This document shows, piece by piece, positions 53,485-64,000 of a stretch of DNA of 64,000 nucleotides (position 1 is the first letter of the stretch; the number at the start of each line of letters is the position of its first letter). The stretch comes from Micromussa lordhowensis. Taxonomy: Eukaryota; Cnidaria; Anthozoa; Scleractinia; Lobophylliidae. The stretch is taken from assembly GCA_964020085.1 (NCBI GenBank), contig OZ026602.1:27871977-27935976 (forward strand), given 5' to 3'. The notes below the pieces were generated by a model, which saw only the letters and a list, made by a program, of their open reading frames with translations, ran no database searches and was not told the DNA's origin. Both the position numbers and the translations under genes were made by a program.

Positions 53485-54095
53485 TTTTGATGATTCTTAA
53501 TAACAGGATATAAATCTTCATCTTTACTTGTAAAAAGTCATTGATGATCTTCACCTGTTACAATTTCAGGCACACAGGACTGCTGGAAATGTTCAACAGT
53601 CATTGCCTCATGTATGCTCCAAAGAGGTGTGCTTTTGAGTAAGCTTGATGTGTATGCAACCATACTGCCCCTCTTGAGGAATCCTAGAAGCTCTAACAAT
53701 CTTTGGGGAAATACATCTGTAAATTAGCTATTACAAGGTCATTGATCATGCCAGTTAGGCACCAAGAAGCTACACTATTTTCTGTGCTTCTCTCAGCCTT
53801 GATTGGCTCCTTTTTAAAACCTCAATGAATCGAAAATACATGTAAAAATGAGAAAGTGTTGCAATAGAAAGATTTGGCTGTCAAGTTCACCTCTTTTTTG
53901 CCACCCGATCAGAAAACTGCAGTTATTTCATCCAAAAGAATCACCTGGTCATGTGTTTGGAGTGGCAATAAAGATAGAACTTTCTCATTAGAGTCTGCTT
54001 ATATTTGATCAAAGCTCAAAAAAAAAAACAGAAAAATTTACAATTGTTACTGTCGAGAGCTTAGTGCACAACTGTAATATGAATTTTGTTTCCTT
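53485..54095. other. No gene seen
   Basis: AT-rich intergenic sequence with a short A-run at 54020. No supported ORF. Confidence 0.5.
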
Positions 54096-54100
54096 AACAG

Positions 54101-54450
54101 GTACAAAGCCTTCAAAGCAAGAAAGAAGTTGTGTGCAATCGACCACAACTATCATCTGTATCGTGAACCGCAAACTGTTGACTCAGGAGAAACAAGATTC
54201 CAGCGCCGATACAATCAGCATACGAAGCATTGGGGTGTTGCCACTGAGAAAACCCGAACTATATTAACTATATTCCAATGCTCATGGCAAAAATTTTCAA
54301 GATGAGCAAAAACGACTCTGGGTCCATGCAAGACTACATGGATATGTCTCCCACTGATCCCCGACGAATATCACCAACAATCGGATCACTCTCTTCAGTT
54401 TTGTTCATCACGGTACTGGCTTTTGCCTATTCCAAATTTCGCCTGTAATA
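54101..54450 (+). pseudogene. Transposase-like exon remnant
   Basis: After a TCCTTAACAG acceptor the frame reads YKAFKARKKLCAIDHNYHLY, RRYNQHTKHWGVATEK, then shifts by one near 54265 to YIPMLMAKIFKMSKND and MDMSPTDPRRISPTIGS. Lys/Arg and His/Tyr spacing looks like a transposase C-terminal region, but I cannot name the family. It continues into the repeat-bearing ORF downstream. Confidence 0.4.
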
Positions 54451-54505
54451 CACCGTACACTGCACAAACCCGAGCCGTAGATAAATACTGTTCATTGCTT
54501 TTCAC

Positions 54506-54592
54506 TTCAATTGGTTTCGGTCGACTGCATAAATCCGTATATAATTATATTGGTTTTCACTTCAATTGGTTTCGGTCGACTGCACAAATCCA
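54506..54592 (+). repeat. Short tandem duplication
   Basis: TTCACTTCAATTGGTTTCGG followed by TCGACTGCA and AAATCC occurs twice about 59 bases apart. Confidence 0.8.
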
Positions 54593-54689
54593 AGCTATAC
54601 TACATATACTTACAACAGACCTTGACTTAGGCAATAAAAGTAGCAGACTGGTGGATGATGACAATGACAAAAATGGCCTGAGGGGTGGC

Positions 54690-55215
54690 AATATATCTTC
54701 AGATAAAAAAGAGATAAAGAGCACCAGTGATAGTATGACTTTAGAGGAAAATGGGCCAAAGGGTGGCATCATGTCTTCAGATCAAAAAGTATGTCTTCAG
54801 AAAGCGATGAAGAGTGCCACTGGCAGTATGTCTTCAGAGGAAATTGGGCAAAAAGGTGGCATCATATCGTCAAATCAAAAAGAGATGAAGAGTGCCAGTA
54901 GCAGTATGTCTTCAGACGAAATTGGGCCAAAGGGTGGCATCATATCTTCAGATAAAAAAGAGATGAAGAGTGCCAGTAGCAGTATGTCTTCAGACGAAAA
55001 TGGGCCAAAGGGTGGCATCATATCTTCAGATAAAAGAGATGAAGAGTGCCAGTGGCAGTATGTCTTCAGAGGAAATTCGGCCAAAGGGTGGCATCATATC
55101 TTCAGATCAGAAAGTGATGAAGAGTGCCAGTGTCACTATGTCTTCAGAGGAAATTGGGCCAAAGGGTGGCATCATATCTTCAGATAAACAAGAGATGAAG
55201 AGTGCCAACTCAGAG
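54690..55215 (+). repeat. 78-bp coding minisatellite, 26-residue unit
   Basis: Seven or more copies of a unit encoding MSSDEIGPKGGIISSDKK and EMKSASSS. The frame is held for four to five units from 54423, then one unit is shorter and the reading frame changes at about 55030; another frame carries on to 55236. No flanking domain explains the peptide. Net charge alternates, so the product would be a flexible linker or surface repeat if translated. Confidence 0.8.
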
Positions 55216-55333
55216 GCGACGAGTGAGGTTTTTTGAGCCCGCGAGACTGAGCAAACCGCCCAAACCCCACCCAAATCCTTGTTTTCAGTAAAACCACTGG
55301 AAGCTAGACCCTCGATGAACACTTTCGGTGTAG

Positions 55334-55433
55334 TAGCCTCCTACGCAGACGTTCTTAGGTTTGTCACATGTTCCTCCCCAAGTTTGTGGGGACGAACGCA
55401 TGACAAGTCTAAGAACGTCTACGTGGGAGGCTA
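55334..55433. mobile_element. 100-bp near-palindromic MITE with 9-bp target duplication
   Basis: The termini TAGCCTCCTACGCAGACGTT and AACGTCTACGTGGGAGGCTA are inverted, and pairing continues to the centre (CCTCCCC against GGGGACG). Flanks carry the direct repeat TCGGTGTAG at 55325-55333 and 55434-55442. A 9-bp duplication points to a Mutator-like transposase supplied in trans. Confidence 0.85.
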
Positions 55434-55442
55434 TCGGTGTAG

Positions 55443-56183
55443 TCGCTCCCTTTAATCACAGGCACTTGGGCCAGCCTAGTAACTTGAATGCAGAAGTTAA
55501 AGAATTTACGGAACTTTCTAACAAACAAACAAAAATGGTAGGTCACCGAATTAGTTTTTCAGATAATTTACACAAACTGAAATTTAGTAGAAGCCTTTAT
55601 GGACCTTATGCGTTGCCATGGTAACTGAAATAATGTCACAAGTACACTTAAAGTAAGCCCAGCAATAGAGTTGCAAAGAAACATACAAAAGAAGACACAC
55701 CATTAAATCTTCTTTGTAATCTTCCATCCTTTCACAAATAGTAGAGCAACGAAAAACCCTTTCGAGCCTCTTTAAAGCTTGTCTCTTTTTTTTGATCGAC
55801 GCAACATCAAAAAACGGAGGATAAATGATTTCGCTTATCTTTTTTAGCTGTTGTCTATGAACATTGCATGACCATAAAACATTAGGTGATAAGAATTGAG
55901 ACAAGTTTAATAAATCTTTTAAAAAAAATTCCAGAGATCTGAGTTTTAGAAATATGTGTTTTCTTAAAAAAACGAAAGTCCAAAATCAATGAGATAACTT
56001 GATCACAAACATTGTTCCTGAAGCTTAGAAATTCGAGGTCGTTGGATGGTGTATTAAACACTGTTTTGAGTGTTTAAAATACCTTCTCAATCGAAACAAA
56101 AACTCAGCACTAAAGGCAAGTGAAATCGTCAAATTCTATGCTTATTAAGATTGGGTATCTAAATAACCTTTTCTTTCAGTTGA
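55443..56183. other. No gene seen
   Basis: AT-rich, no supported ORF. Confidence 0.5.
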
Positions 56184-56574
56184 CATGTTCTTACCTTATT
56201 TGCTGTAAAAGGCAGTTTCAAAAGCGGATTTTGACGCGTTTCTCTCACCATTCGTCGCATTTTAAGCGGTTAAGTTTGCTTCTGTTTACACAACGTCCGA
56301 TGTACATTGCCAACTGTCAACGTATTCAATGGTCGAATACCAGGAATCTGTGATCATCTTTCGGCGCATATGATCACCACTGCATCTACCTAAGTCAACA
56401 GCGGCTAAGTCATTCGTGGATAGTTGCTTGCTTTGTACGTACTACACCAAAATATTACATTTGATTGCTGGCCATTGCTCCCAGCGTGTTGGCGCTGACA
56501 CAGCACAATCTTACTGCGTTCGTCATTTGCTCGTCATGCAATGCTGTCACGGCATCTCGTTTTAGCGGGTAGAG

Positions 56575-56700
56575 GTATATAATAAAAAATAAAATAATAA
56601 TGATGATATTAATAATAATGCTATTACTACTACTACTACTAATAATAATAATGATGATGATGATAATGAACAAAACAAATATAAATATTATACAAAATTT
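56575..56700. repeat. AAT/GAT microsatellite
   Basis: Interspersed AATAATAATG, CTACTACTACTACT and GATGATGATGATAATG runs inside the long-inverted-repeat element. Confidence 0.8.
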
Positions 56701-57187
56701 GTATTCATATTTTGTATAGAGCACTCTTAGGATAAGTGAAACAATTTATTCAGTGTTTGTCCATTTATATATCTGACCATATTTGCAAAAACTATGCCCG
56801 CAGACAGCTCAAAGACAGACCAAGCTCTGACCACCCCCCCCCCCCACCAAAAAAAAAACTTGGCTAGCAGATTGGCCCATCACCCATGTACCTGGGTGCC
56901 AAATCAACGCAGAACCAACAGCAATACAGTCAATATCAAGATTAACTTGACGTCTAGCTTGACGTCTTCCCCCCCAGCATACCACCAGCAGATGATAAAG
57001 TGTCTGTACTCACCACAATTTTAAACAATTGCTATCAACAAATTGCAGATCAAAGAACCAAGAACTAGTTGGTAGAGTTTGCAGTTGTAACCCTAAAGAT
57101 CGGAAGCAGAATTCTGAAATTGTTCCGTTACTTTCGTGCAATGGGGCATTAGTAGTCCCACCACGCGCTAATTCTTCCCGGTCTGGT

Positions 57188-57276
57188 CCAATAGATCGTT
57201 TTCATGTGACGTCATCACTTTCTAAAATCTAAAACTAAAGATCCACCAAAGTTTTCATCCTCATCAGGTATAAAAG
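57188..57276 (+). promoter_or_regulatory. CCAAT, CRE and TATA boxes inside the long-inverted-repeat element
   Basis: CCAAT at 57188-57192, TGACGTCA at 57207-57214 and TATAAAAG at 57269-57276. The next ATG on this strand is at 57360 (ATGGAG followed by a donor-like GTGCGT). No long ORF follows, so any product must be spliced or non-coding. Confidence 0.4.
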
Positions 57277-57630
57277 GTGACATATTTATATCTGTTTACA
57301 ACTTTACAGCTCAATAGCGTGCTTCGTTTGGAAACTAGAGCATTTTGAATTTTCTGGTTATGGAGGTGCGTGAACAAGGCTACGATCAAATTTGTTGAAA
57401 AATATATACTTATCTCATGATTTTGAGCCCAGATAGAAGCTAGAGCTTTAGGAAAAGTGCTTATGTAAATACTTGTTTTTTCAGTACTGATAATTAGTCA
57501 CCTAGAAAGCCAAAGTGGCATTTTCATACTGGGCTCTGTAAATTTCTGCGAAACATTTCAACGAATATCTGAAGTTTGGGGAAACGCACAGGGCTAAAGC
57601 TTGGAGAACTGTCTTATTTTTTTATCTTCT

Positions 57631-57712
57631 ATAAAATCACAATTTCTTAGCTTTTTCCACTGGATAGTTTTCGATTTATTTTTTTATTGCGTGACAGTGA
57701 AAATGATCTATA
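57631..57712 (+). repeat. Dispersed 82-bp repeat, copy 2
   Basis: Matches 23424-23505. Lies inside the long-inverted-repeat element, whereas copy 1 is outside any recognised element. Confidence 0.75.
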
Positions 57713-58704
57713 TCTCCTTTGTCTTTCGTCAGTGACTTCCCTTACTCAGGTCTTTGTTGTTATGGTGGAATCGCACAAAACGCTTCAGGCAAACATTTGC
57801 GACATTTTGTTTCCGTGCGGAGATCAGGCGACTTCGGACGGGCAAAAAAACCGCGGACCGGTTTAGGGGGGTGGTGTAAGGATTTGTGGTGTCAAAAAAA
57901 CGTATGGGAGCGCGAGGGGAGTACAAAGCACGAGCAAGACCGAGGTAACGGTACGATCATGTTGCAAGAAACAATTTGAGAAAAAAAACTTTGCCAAAGG
58001 CACTAAAATTATTCCACTGTCGACAAATTCAGTCAAGTTATAAAAAATCTTAGGTCTTCGTTAAGTGTTTGCATTGTTTGGTTTTCTGGAAGTTGGGAAA
58101 TTTAGAGATCGCAATGTTTGAAATTTAGAGTTCGCAATGTTTGAGAAAAGTAACCAAAAAAAATCGGCACAGCGCGAAAAGACCTAGGTACGAGTTTAGG
58201 GGCAAAGTGTTACGCAATGCGGATAGATGATGACAACAGGAGACCACTCAGGAGACAAAGGTAAACTAGTCATTCTTTCTTTTCCTTTATCTACTCTCTT
58301 CCTACTCAACAAGATTATGTGCTGCAAGTGGTTGCGTATCAGGATAGAAATTGCCCTACCCCTACCCCCTAAAATGGAACGACCGCATTGCGTGACGATG
58401 AAATAACGAAGGGCGAATCATTCAAATGCAATAGTATTTTGGTGTAGCTCAAGGCAAGCAACTATTTACAAATTACTTAGTCGTTGTTGACTTAGACGCA
58501 TTGGCGATCATATGCGCCGACAGATGGTCAAACATGGTATTCGACCTCTAAATACGATACAATGACAGTTGGTGATGTTCAATCAGACACCTTGTGTAAA
58601 CAGAAGGAAACTTTGCTTTACCTCGACGATCGACGAATGGTGAGAGAAACACGTTAAATTGGCTTCTGGACCTGTCTTTTGCAGCAAATAAGGTTAGAAC
58701 ATTT

Positions 58705-61442
58705 CGAATTTATCAGCTCTGTGTCTATTTTAGGTTAATATACGTCAAGACATGTGGCGCGTGCTAAAATATGATTCTAACCCGTGATTTGAAATTAGAC
58801 TACGGAAGGTTGAATATTTGCATTTTTAACGTATTTTGAAAAGCTCTTGCGTCGCTCACAATCATTTGCCCAAAGAAATTTTTACAGGGTTCTGAAGACC
58901 ATCCTTTTACGATTCAACCACCAGAAGCGTAATCCATTTGAAGGTTTCGCACATGGTGAAAATCAATGATTCTTACGAAGTACTTTTAAGTAAATGAATA
59001 ACGTGTCTTCGAAATTTTATTATTTTGCAACCAAAAAATAACGCAGCATTTGCCCAAATCAACCCAATACATATTTAAACATTGCACAAAAATATTTGAC
59101 TGTCTTAAAGACGGAAGAATGATGTGGTTTTGCATGCGAGGCTCTCTAAGTTGTTTAGTAAAATGGCGCGTCAAATGACGATTTTAACGAAATTTGGTAA
59201 TTTGCATATTTCTTTGAAATGAAAGGATATTTTGCCAAAAAAAGTATCCAGTAGTTTTTGTCATGCCCTAATCTATCTACCATAAGAATATGAGCGAAAT
59301 CGAATTTTTGACCCTTGCCGTGAAATTAAGAATTTGTCTGATTTTTACCGGCAGGCACTCTTAAAGCCTGATACTCTTTCTTTAACAAAGTTTGTAATAA
59401 TAATATTATGATAAACCTAAAAATGTGTATTGTATCTTAGATAGATAGTAGAAATAAGAGACAGTAGAGCCAACAGTCACAGCATGGTCAATAAAACTGA
59501 ATTGCACTGAGTATGCTCTATGTGGGTAAATTCACAGATGACAGTAATGTTTGTACACAGAGTTGTACAATTAAAGTTTTGGTGTTTACTACTATTAAGA
59601 AAGAGAAATAACTTAGAATTAAACCTGATTTAGATTAGTTTAACAGTTTGGACACTGTTACTTAAGAAAAAGTTCATAAAAAAGCTAAGTTTCTCCTAAA
59701 CTTTATTTCTGTAAAATGCATTTCATAGTGTTATGTCTGTAACAAAAAATCTGTAATTTCAGTAAAACCAGAATAATATATTCAACATGATTTTTAAAAG
59801 CTATGAAGGAGCTTTGTTTTTTTCATTATCGAGTAGTTTTTGTCTAGTATGTTAATTTACAGGAATAGTAGTGTCTAGTGAACATGAACAATTGTAGGTT
59901 TATTTTCTTGTAAATATGTCCGTAACATTGTTTAAAACAAACATATTGGCAGCTTTTGTAATTGAAATTAAATTATTATTTTTTGGTTAGTTAAGAACGA
60001 TGTCAGGATTATTTTTTGTTTGGATGTTATGTCTATAACTTGGAATGGAATAGAATTGTGTGATAAAGGTCTATGGGTGGGAGGCAGTTTTTATCTTATT
60101 TTGAGTCTTGAAGGAGGGCTGTCAAAAAAATTGAATGTACAGAAAATGCTGATAGCACTATTTCAAGGGAAGTGGAGAGCTTTGCCCATAAATACTAGAG
60201 TTTATCCCAGTTTGTAGATTGAAGGTGCTAGAATTATTATGTACCTCATTTGCTTGTGATGGTAGTCCATTACAGTTCTCATGTTTGCAAGTTGTAAGGT
60301 TCCCCAACAATCCGTCAATAGCCATTTATACACTTGGGTGTATAGAAGCATTGTGAGAGTTAAGTGTATTGCCGAAGAACAGAAGATAATGTCTTTTGCC
60401 AGGGCTTGAACTTCTACTGCATGCTTTGGAGTCGAATGTACTTATGATGAGGCCCTTGTGCTTCTCAATCTCCATGGGAAGTGTTGAATAAACTTGTGTG
60501 GAAAATGGAATAAACCTTCATATGCTTTTAAATACTTTTGGGTTTTACAGAACTCTTTTTTCCCAGGACATTTTATGTTGTTTTTGTGATACGTTGAAGA
60601 TTGTTAGTTTTTGGCACAATAAGCTGGTTATTTAAATATATTGTGTTATGTAATTATATAATGCTTATTGGTATAAGAGTTTTTTTATGTCAGTTGTAGC
60701 ATTATTTAATCACTTAACTAGAAAATGCATTTTGAATAAGTGGAATTGTGGAGAGTTATGAGTATTCTTGTTCAGGGTTAGTAGCATTAGTATCAGTTAA
60801 AGATGTTTTCTTTGAGGAGTGCTTTTGTCTTATGTGTCTTAAATATTGTGAAGTTATATAATAGTGTGTTTCCCTATTTAGAGCTTATTCTAAAAGTAGT
60901 GTCACCTCTGTTTGTTCTTTTTTTGTTCTTTATCCAGTGAACGCCAAAAAATACCAAACACTTCTTGCTTTATTAGTATTACTACATATTTAACTTAGTT
61001 GCGCTACTTAGGTGTATTGTTTACAATGTTTGTTGATTTTAATGTTTTTTTAATTATTATTTTGAACTCATTTGGATCATAGCCATTTATCTTTTTGTTG
61101 CTTTGCTCTTTTTGTACCATTTTGTGTTCAGGAATAGTTTATTTCAAGTACCATTATTTAGAAATTATTGTTGCTAGTGGGTGTACAGGATGAAAATAAG
61201 TGGAAATTACATAAGTAAAATTTAAGTATGTCAGCAGCTACATGTCAGAACATCAAGTAATACCCATTTGGAATATCATTTTTTATGTATATTGTATTGT
61301 GTTTTATTTTATTTAGGTAGTCCATTTGTCTGTAGGCTATGGCCTGGGGGTCATTGTTTCATCTTTCATTATTACATTTTTGCATTGATTTTGTATCTAG
61401 AAAAAGAAATTGTTCACAATTTTGTGTTTTTGAAGCCTATGA
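58705..61442. other. Gene-free T-rich stretch
   Basis: No supported gene. On the plus strand it is T- and G-rich and A-poor in long runs, especially 59700-61440, as in introns or long non-coding transcripts. The ORF at 60020-60217 has no features. Confidence 0.5.
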
Positions 61443-61518
61443 AATGCCCGCCCGGTTAGCTCAGTTGGGAGAGCGCCGGTCTGCTGAGCGGGAGGTCGTG
61501 AATCCCGGCCGGACCAAT

Positions 61519-61554
<36 letters not shown>

Positions 61555-61657
61555 TCTTTGTAATGACATCTGCAAATGATTAGACTTTCAAGTCTTCTCG
61601 GATAAGGACGATAAACCGGAGGTCCCGTCTCACAAACCTTGTTCACATATATAACTC

Positions 61658-61701
<44 letters not shown>

Positions 61702-61904
61702 GACGTAGTTCCCGGTGTTGTGGTCTATCTTCGGAACTTACATCATCACTCATCATGGGTTCAGTGGGCTCATAAATGGACTGATAGCGGCTGCCTTCGG
61801 CGCCCCTAGTATGCTGATGTCCGAGCCCACTGTAAAAAAAGCAATGTAAAGAGGACATGTATGTTTGTCCTCTCAATCGCGACAATACAATACAATACAG
61901 TAAT
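61443..61904 (+). mobile_element. tRNA-derived SINE
   Basis: The head is tRNA-like: CCCGCCCGGTTAGCTCAGTT with box A (TAGCTCAGTTGG, 61457-61468) and a degenerate box B (GGTCGTGAATCCC, about 61494-61506). The body contains GATAAGGACGATAAACCGGA, CGTTAAAGAACCCACACA and ATTCGAAAAGAGTAGGG, a conserved central segment seen in invertebrate SINEs, and ends in a CAATACAATACAATACAG tail. RNA polymerase III would transcribe it; a LINE would mobilise it. Confidence 0.85.
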
Positions 61905-63285
61905 CGTTGATTTATCTACATAGTCTTACCCAGTGATTGTGTAATCGCGTATCCGCTTAGATTTCTTTACTCTGTCAGTGTCCTCTGTAAGTGTATTTTG
62001 CGTGTCTTTGAAGGCGGGAAGTCGAACTAGTTAAAATCTGTATTGAGATGGATGGATATTTCGTAGTTGATGCTTTTCTGGAAAATGTACAATTTCAAGT
62101 TCGCATCATGAACGAAGTTGTTACTTGAGATAAGTTTGTTAGTTATATCGTTAACAATTAACAATAGAGTCCATTGTGAAGTAATATTAGCCACTTTTGG
62201 GCATTTGTAATCCCATGAATCCCCTGGATTTTCGTGGTGGGTGAAGATTGTAAAGAGGAGCGAAGTGGAAAGATTTTAAAGGTTAGAGTTTTCCGTAGTT
62301 TACATAAGTACTTGATATATTTTGATCAGAAATAGTCATGCATTCTTTTTTGTAGATGCAAAGGTATTCAAATTGTTTCATTTCAAGTGCATATGTATCA
62401 AATTAATGTCACGAACAGCGACGATACGTTGCTATTTTTCACTCCGGAAAATTTGCGCACGTAAGCATTTTTTTCGATGAGCTGTTTGCAACAGTTTTAT
62501 AACAAAAATAATTTTAACATTCTGTGTTGTTCCAAGTGAACTATTAAAGCGATATTATAGCTATTGGACATTGGTTATGCCGTTATGAGGGGACTTTTAG
62601 ACTTATAGTAAAAATCAGTATAGTATAAATAAATTAAAGTCTTTTGTTCCACAGTAGCAATTGTATAGATTCTGCTTTCCTAATTGTTAGTTTTAAAGGG
62701 TTTTTCTAAATGTCATTAATGCAAGTGCAGTAGTAACCTGCAAAAAATTCGTTTAGCGTAACACAATACTCGGTTGTAGTTAAATTGTAGCAATTAATGC
62801 AACATTTAAGATTGTGTGTAAATTAAACTGTTTATTTTTTGCATGAGTACAGAACAATGAAATGTTTATGTTACTGAATTAGTATTTTATTTTTTCTTTT
62901 CCCAAAAACACAGTATGAAGAAATTGTAGTTAGCAAAATATAACAGTGCAATAAAAATGATGTATGTTTTTGTGTTTTTAAAGAGGTTAATATGTTTTTA
63001 ACTGAAATTAATTCATTTATATTTGTGTTCACCTATTGATGCCTTTTTTCCATATTGTCATTTTGATAAGTGTTCTTCTTCGAGTCCTACATGCTTGTCC
63101 TTACCTGTCCAGGAGACAGGGACTGCTGGGTAAGTTAATTGAAGTGTTTTTATTTGTATTGTTGATCTTTGTTTCCACAATAGTGGATAATAATAATTAC
63201 TAGTGGTATTTTTTATTTTTGTGTTCATTTTGATGAATAATTTTTCTGTTTTTTATAGACCTGCTGCACGAAGGGGTCCAGTGGA

Positions 63286-63317
63286 ACACGGGGAGCTAGA
63301 TAATTAGCTCCCCGTGT
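63286..63317. repeat. Perfect 13-bp GC-rich hairpin
   Basis: ACACGGGGAGCTA and TAGCTCCCCGTGT around the loop GATAAT. Arms are perfect and GC-rich in an AT-rich setting. Confidence 0.85.
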
Positions 63318-63441
63318 CATTGTATATACCTGTTGGGTTTAGTAAGTATTTTGTTAGATTATTAAAATGCTTTTGATGATGATGATGATTATTATTATGA
63401 TGATGATTATGATGATTGGTATAAATTATTTCAAAAGTATA

Positions 63442-63506
63442 AGGTGGTATAGCACATGGAGATAAGCTTTATCAATTGGTATAGCACATGGTGATAAACT
63501 TTATTA
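63442..63506 (+). repeat. Tandem duplication of about 33 bp
   Basis: GGTATAGCACATGGAGATAA and GCTTTATCAATT are repeated as GGTATAGCACATGGTGATAA and ACTTTATTAATT. Confidence 0.8.
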
Positions 63507-63831
63507 ATTTGTTAATATTTTTGTGTTACAGAATGTTCATGTTCTTGTTGGAAGTTGACCAAAGGGGCTGGTAGCGACATTGTTTGAGATTGTTTGGTTA
63601 GTATATATCTTCAAACTCTTAAAATGTTAACAAACTATACAAGGTAATGTTTTGGAAAACATTTTCTTTTAATTATGATATAAACTGTGAGGAAAGTCTT
63701 TGTTTGCACTGTAACAATGAATAGTGGACAATTTTTTTTTTTATTCTTGATGTCTAAAGTTTAGGTGTCTAACTTCTTTTGTAATATCAAGAACAATCTA
63801 TTTATTTTTAAAGTTTAGTCTATCTATCGCT

Positions 63832-64000
63832 ACAGTCACTACCCTTCACGCCAATCACAACACACATCATCCGCAGAAACGTCGCCGCAGACGCAGACAT
63901 AACACACGTACTAGAAGATACTGGAGGAGAAACAATCACAACATGCAACTTGACACCAATTCTATCATTAATCTTAGCAATATCACTCTTCCACACGACG
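63832..64000 (+). pseudogene. Penelope-like element, N-terminal part, runs off the window
   Basis: The frame from 63832 reads a very basic stretch (HPQKRRRRRRHNTRTRRYW) and then MQLDTNSIINLSNITLPHD, which fits the start of PLE proteins: a basic leader, then an I/V-NLS-x-L block before the reverse transcriptase. The frame is open to the edge, so completeness cannot be judged. Confidence 0.6.

Larger units (their letters stand above)
56184..58704. mobile_element. 2.5-kb element with about 280-bp inverted repeats
   Basis: Left arm 56184-56466 and right arm 58420-58704 are inverse, roughly four-fifths identical by eye. Landmarks: ACCTTATTTGCTG, GTTTCTCTCACCATTCGTCG, CTTCTGTTTACACAA, GGTCGAATACCA, GGCGCATATGATC, TAGTTGCTTGC, ACACCAAAATA. 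The interior is about 1.95 kb and holds an (AAT/GAT)n tract, a homopolymer C run and a CCAAT-TGACGTCA-TATAAAAG promoter set, but no transposase. Probably a non-autonomous long-TIR or foldback element. Confidence 0.75.
61905..63831. other. Gene-free T-rich stretch with exon-like patches
   Basis: Mostly T-rich with short GC-richer islands next to splice-like sites: TACCTGTCCAG then GTAAGT (63107-63125), TTTTTTATAG at 63258, and TGTTACAG then GTTAGT (63530-63600). A spliced non-coding RNA is possible but unproven. Contains the hairpin at 63286-63317 and a GAT microsatellite at 63375-63415. Confidence 0.35.

Noticed and set aside
54557..55322. Minus-strand ORFs across the 78-bp repeat
   Set aside because: Any frame stays open in a stop-free tandem repeat. 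The plus frame starts from a non-repetitive segment and is the better candidate.
56455..56724. 89-codon minus ORF rich in Ile
   Set aside because: Translation of the AAT/GAT microsatellite.
57719..57979. 86-codon ORF in the long-inverted-repeat element
   Set aside because: No homology pattern, no promoter at the right distance, and composition like the non-coding surroundings.
61443..61520. Functional tRNA gene
   Set aside because: Box A is good but box B is degenerate, the cloverleaf arms do not pair well, and it is fused to a SINE body with a tail.

Overview
This is AT-rich eukaryotic DNA with GT-AG introns, TATA boxes and AATAAA signals, and it holds a dense mix of animal-type mobile elements: L1/Tx1-like LINEs, Penelope-like elements (PLEs) with a GIY-YIG domain, a Gypsy LTR element, Ginger-like elements carrying Ulp1 and PHD domains, a tRNA-derived SINE and several MITEs. 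A THAP gene and a SET-domain gene are also present. Together these suggest an invertebrate animal, most likely an anthozoan cnidarian. That assignment is inference; there is no rRNA or mitochondrial marker to fix it.

Layout. 0.2-2.7 kb: broken Ginger-like element (integrase tail, Gln/Pro-rich repeats, Ulp1 protease, PHD finger). 3.5-4.8 kb: broken LINE ORF1 and the start of its endonuclease. 4.8-6.1 kb: recent 689-bp tandem duplication. 7.9-15.6 kb: the most gene-like locus on the + strand, in which a short start exon and several small duplicated basic exons lead into a large exon encoding a tyrosine recombinase-like protein, open except for one TGA. 17.7-21.5 kb: a nested insertion (old repeat, then a TA-flanked MITE, then a LINE). 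21.7-23.1 kb: a small multi-exon gene (+) facing a THAP zinc-finger exon (-). 23.2-24.8 kb: minisatellite, a copied transposase fragment and a PLE tail. 25.9-36.5 kb: three pieces of a transposase-like family (CDN..QFKEC motif) around an intron-containing SET-domain gene at 32.7-35.5 kb.

37.3-41.1 kb: a Gypsy 5' LTR, primer site and truncated gag run into a second Ulp1-PHD relic. 41.1-48.4 kb: a compact, visibly GC-richer, mostly intronless gene block of unknown origin with a virus-like layout. It has short TATA promoters, repeated TGACGT motifs just upstream of the TATA boxes, a duplicated gene pair, and a 170-bp-armed inverted repeat. It is decayed (frameshifts, in-frame stops, a PLE insertion) and its left end is cut off. 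49-55.5 kb: a 231-codon ORF, minisatellites, a second LINE (ORF1 plus endonuclease), a transposase remnant, a 26-residue coding repeat and a 100-bp MITE with 9-bp target duplications. 56.2-58.7 kb: an element with about 280-bp inverted repeats. 58.7-64 kb: T-rich, gene-poor sequence with a SINE at 61.4 kb and the start of another PLE at the right edge.

How the parts relate. Most coding sequence here is mobile-element debris stacked by successive insertions. The loci that look best kept are the recombinase gene (7.9-15.6), the small gene at 21.7, the THAP exon and the SET gene. The 41-48 kb block behaves as one unit with shared promoter grammar and is the strongest candidate for something undescribed.
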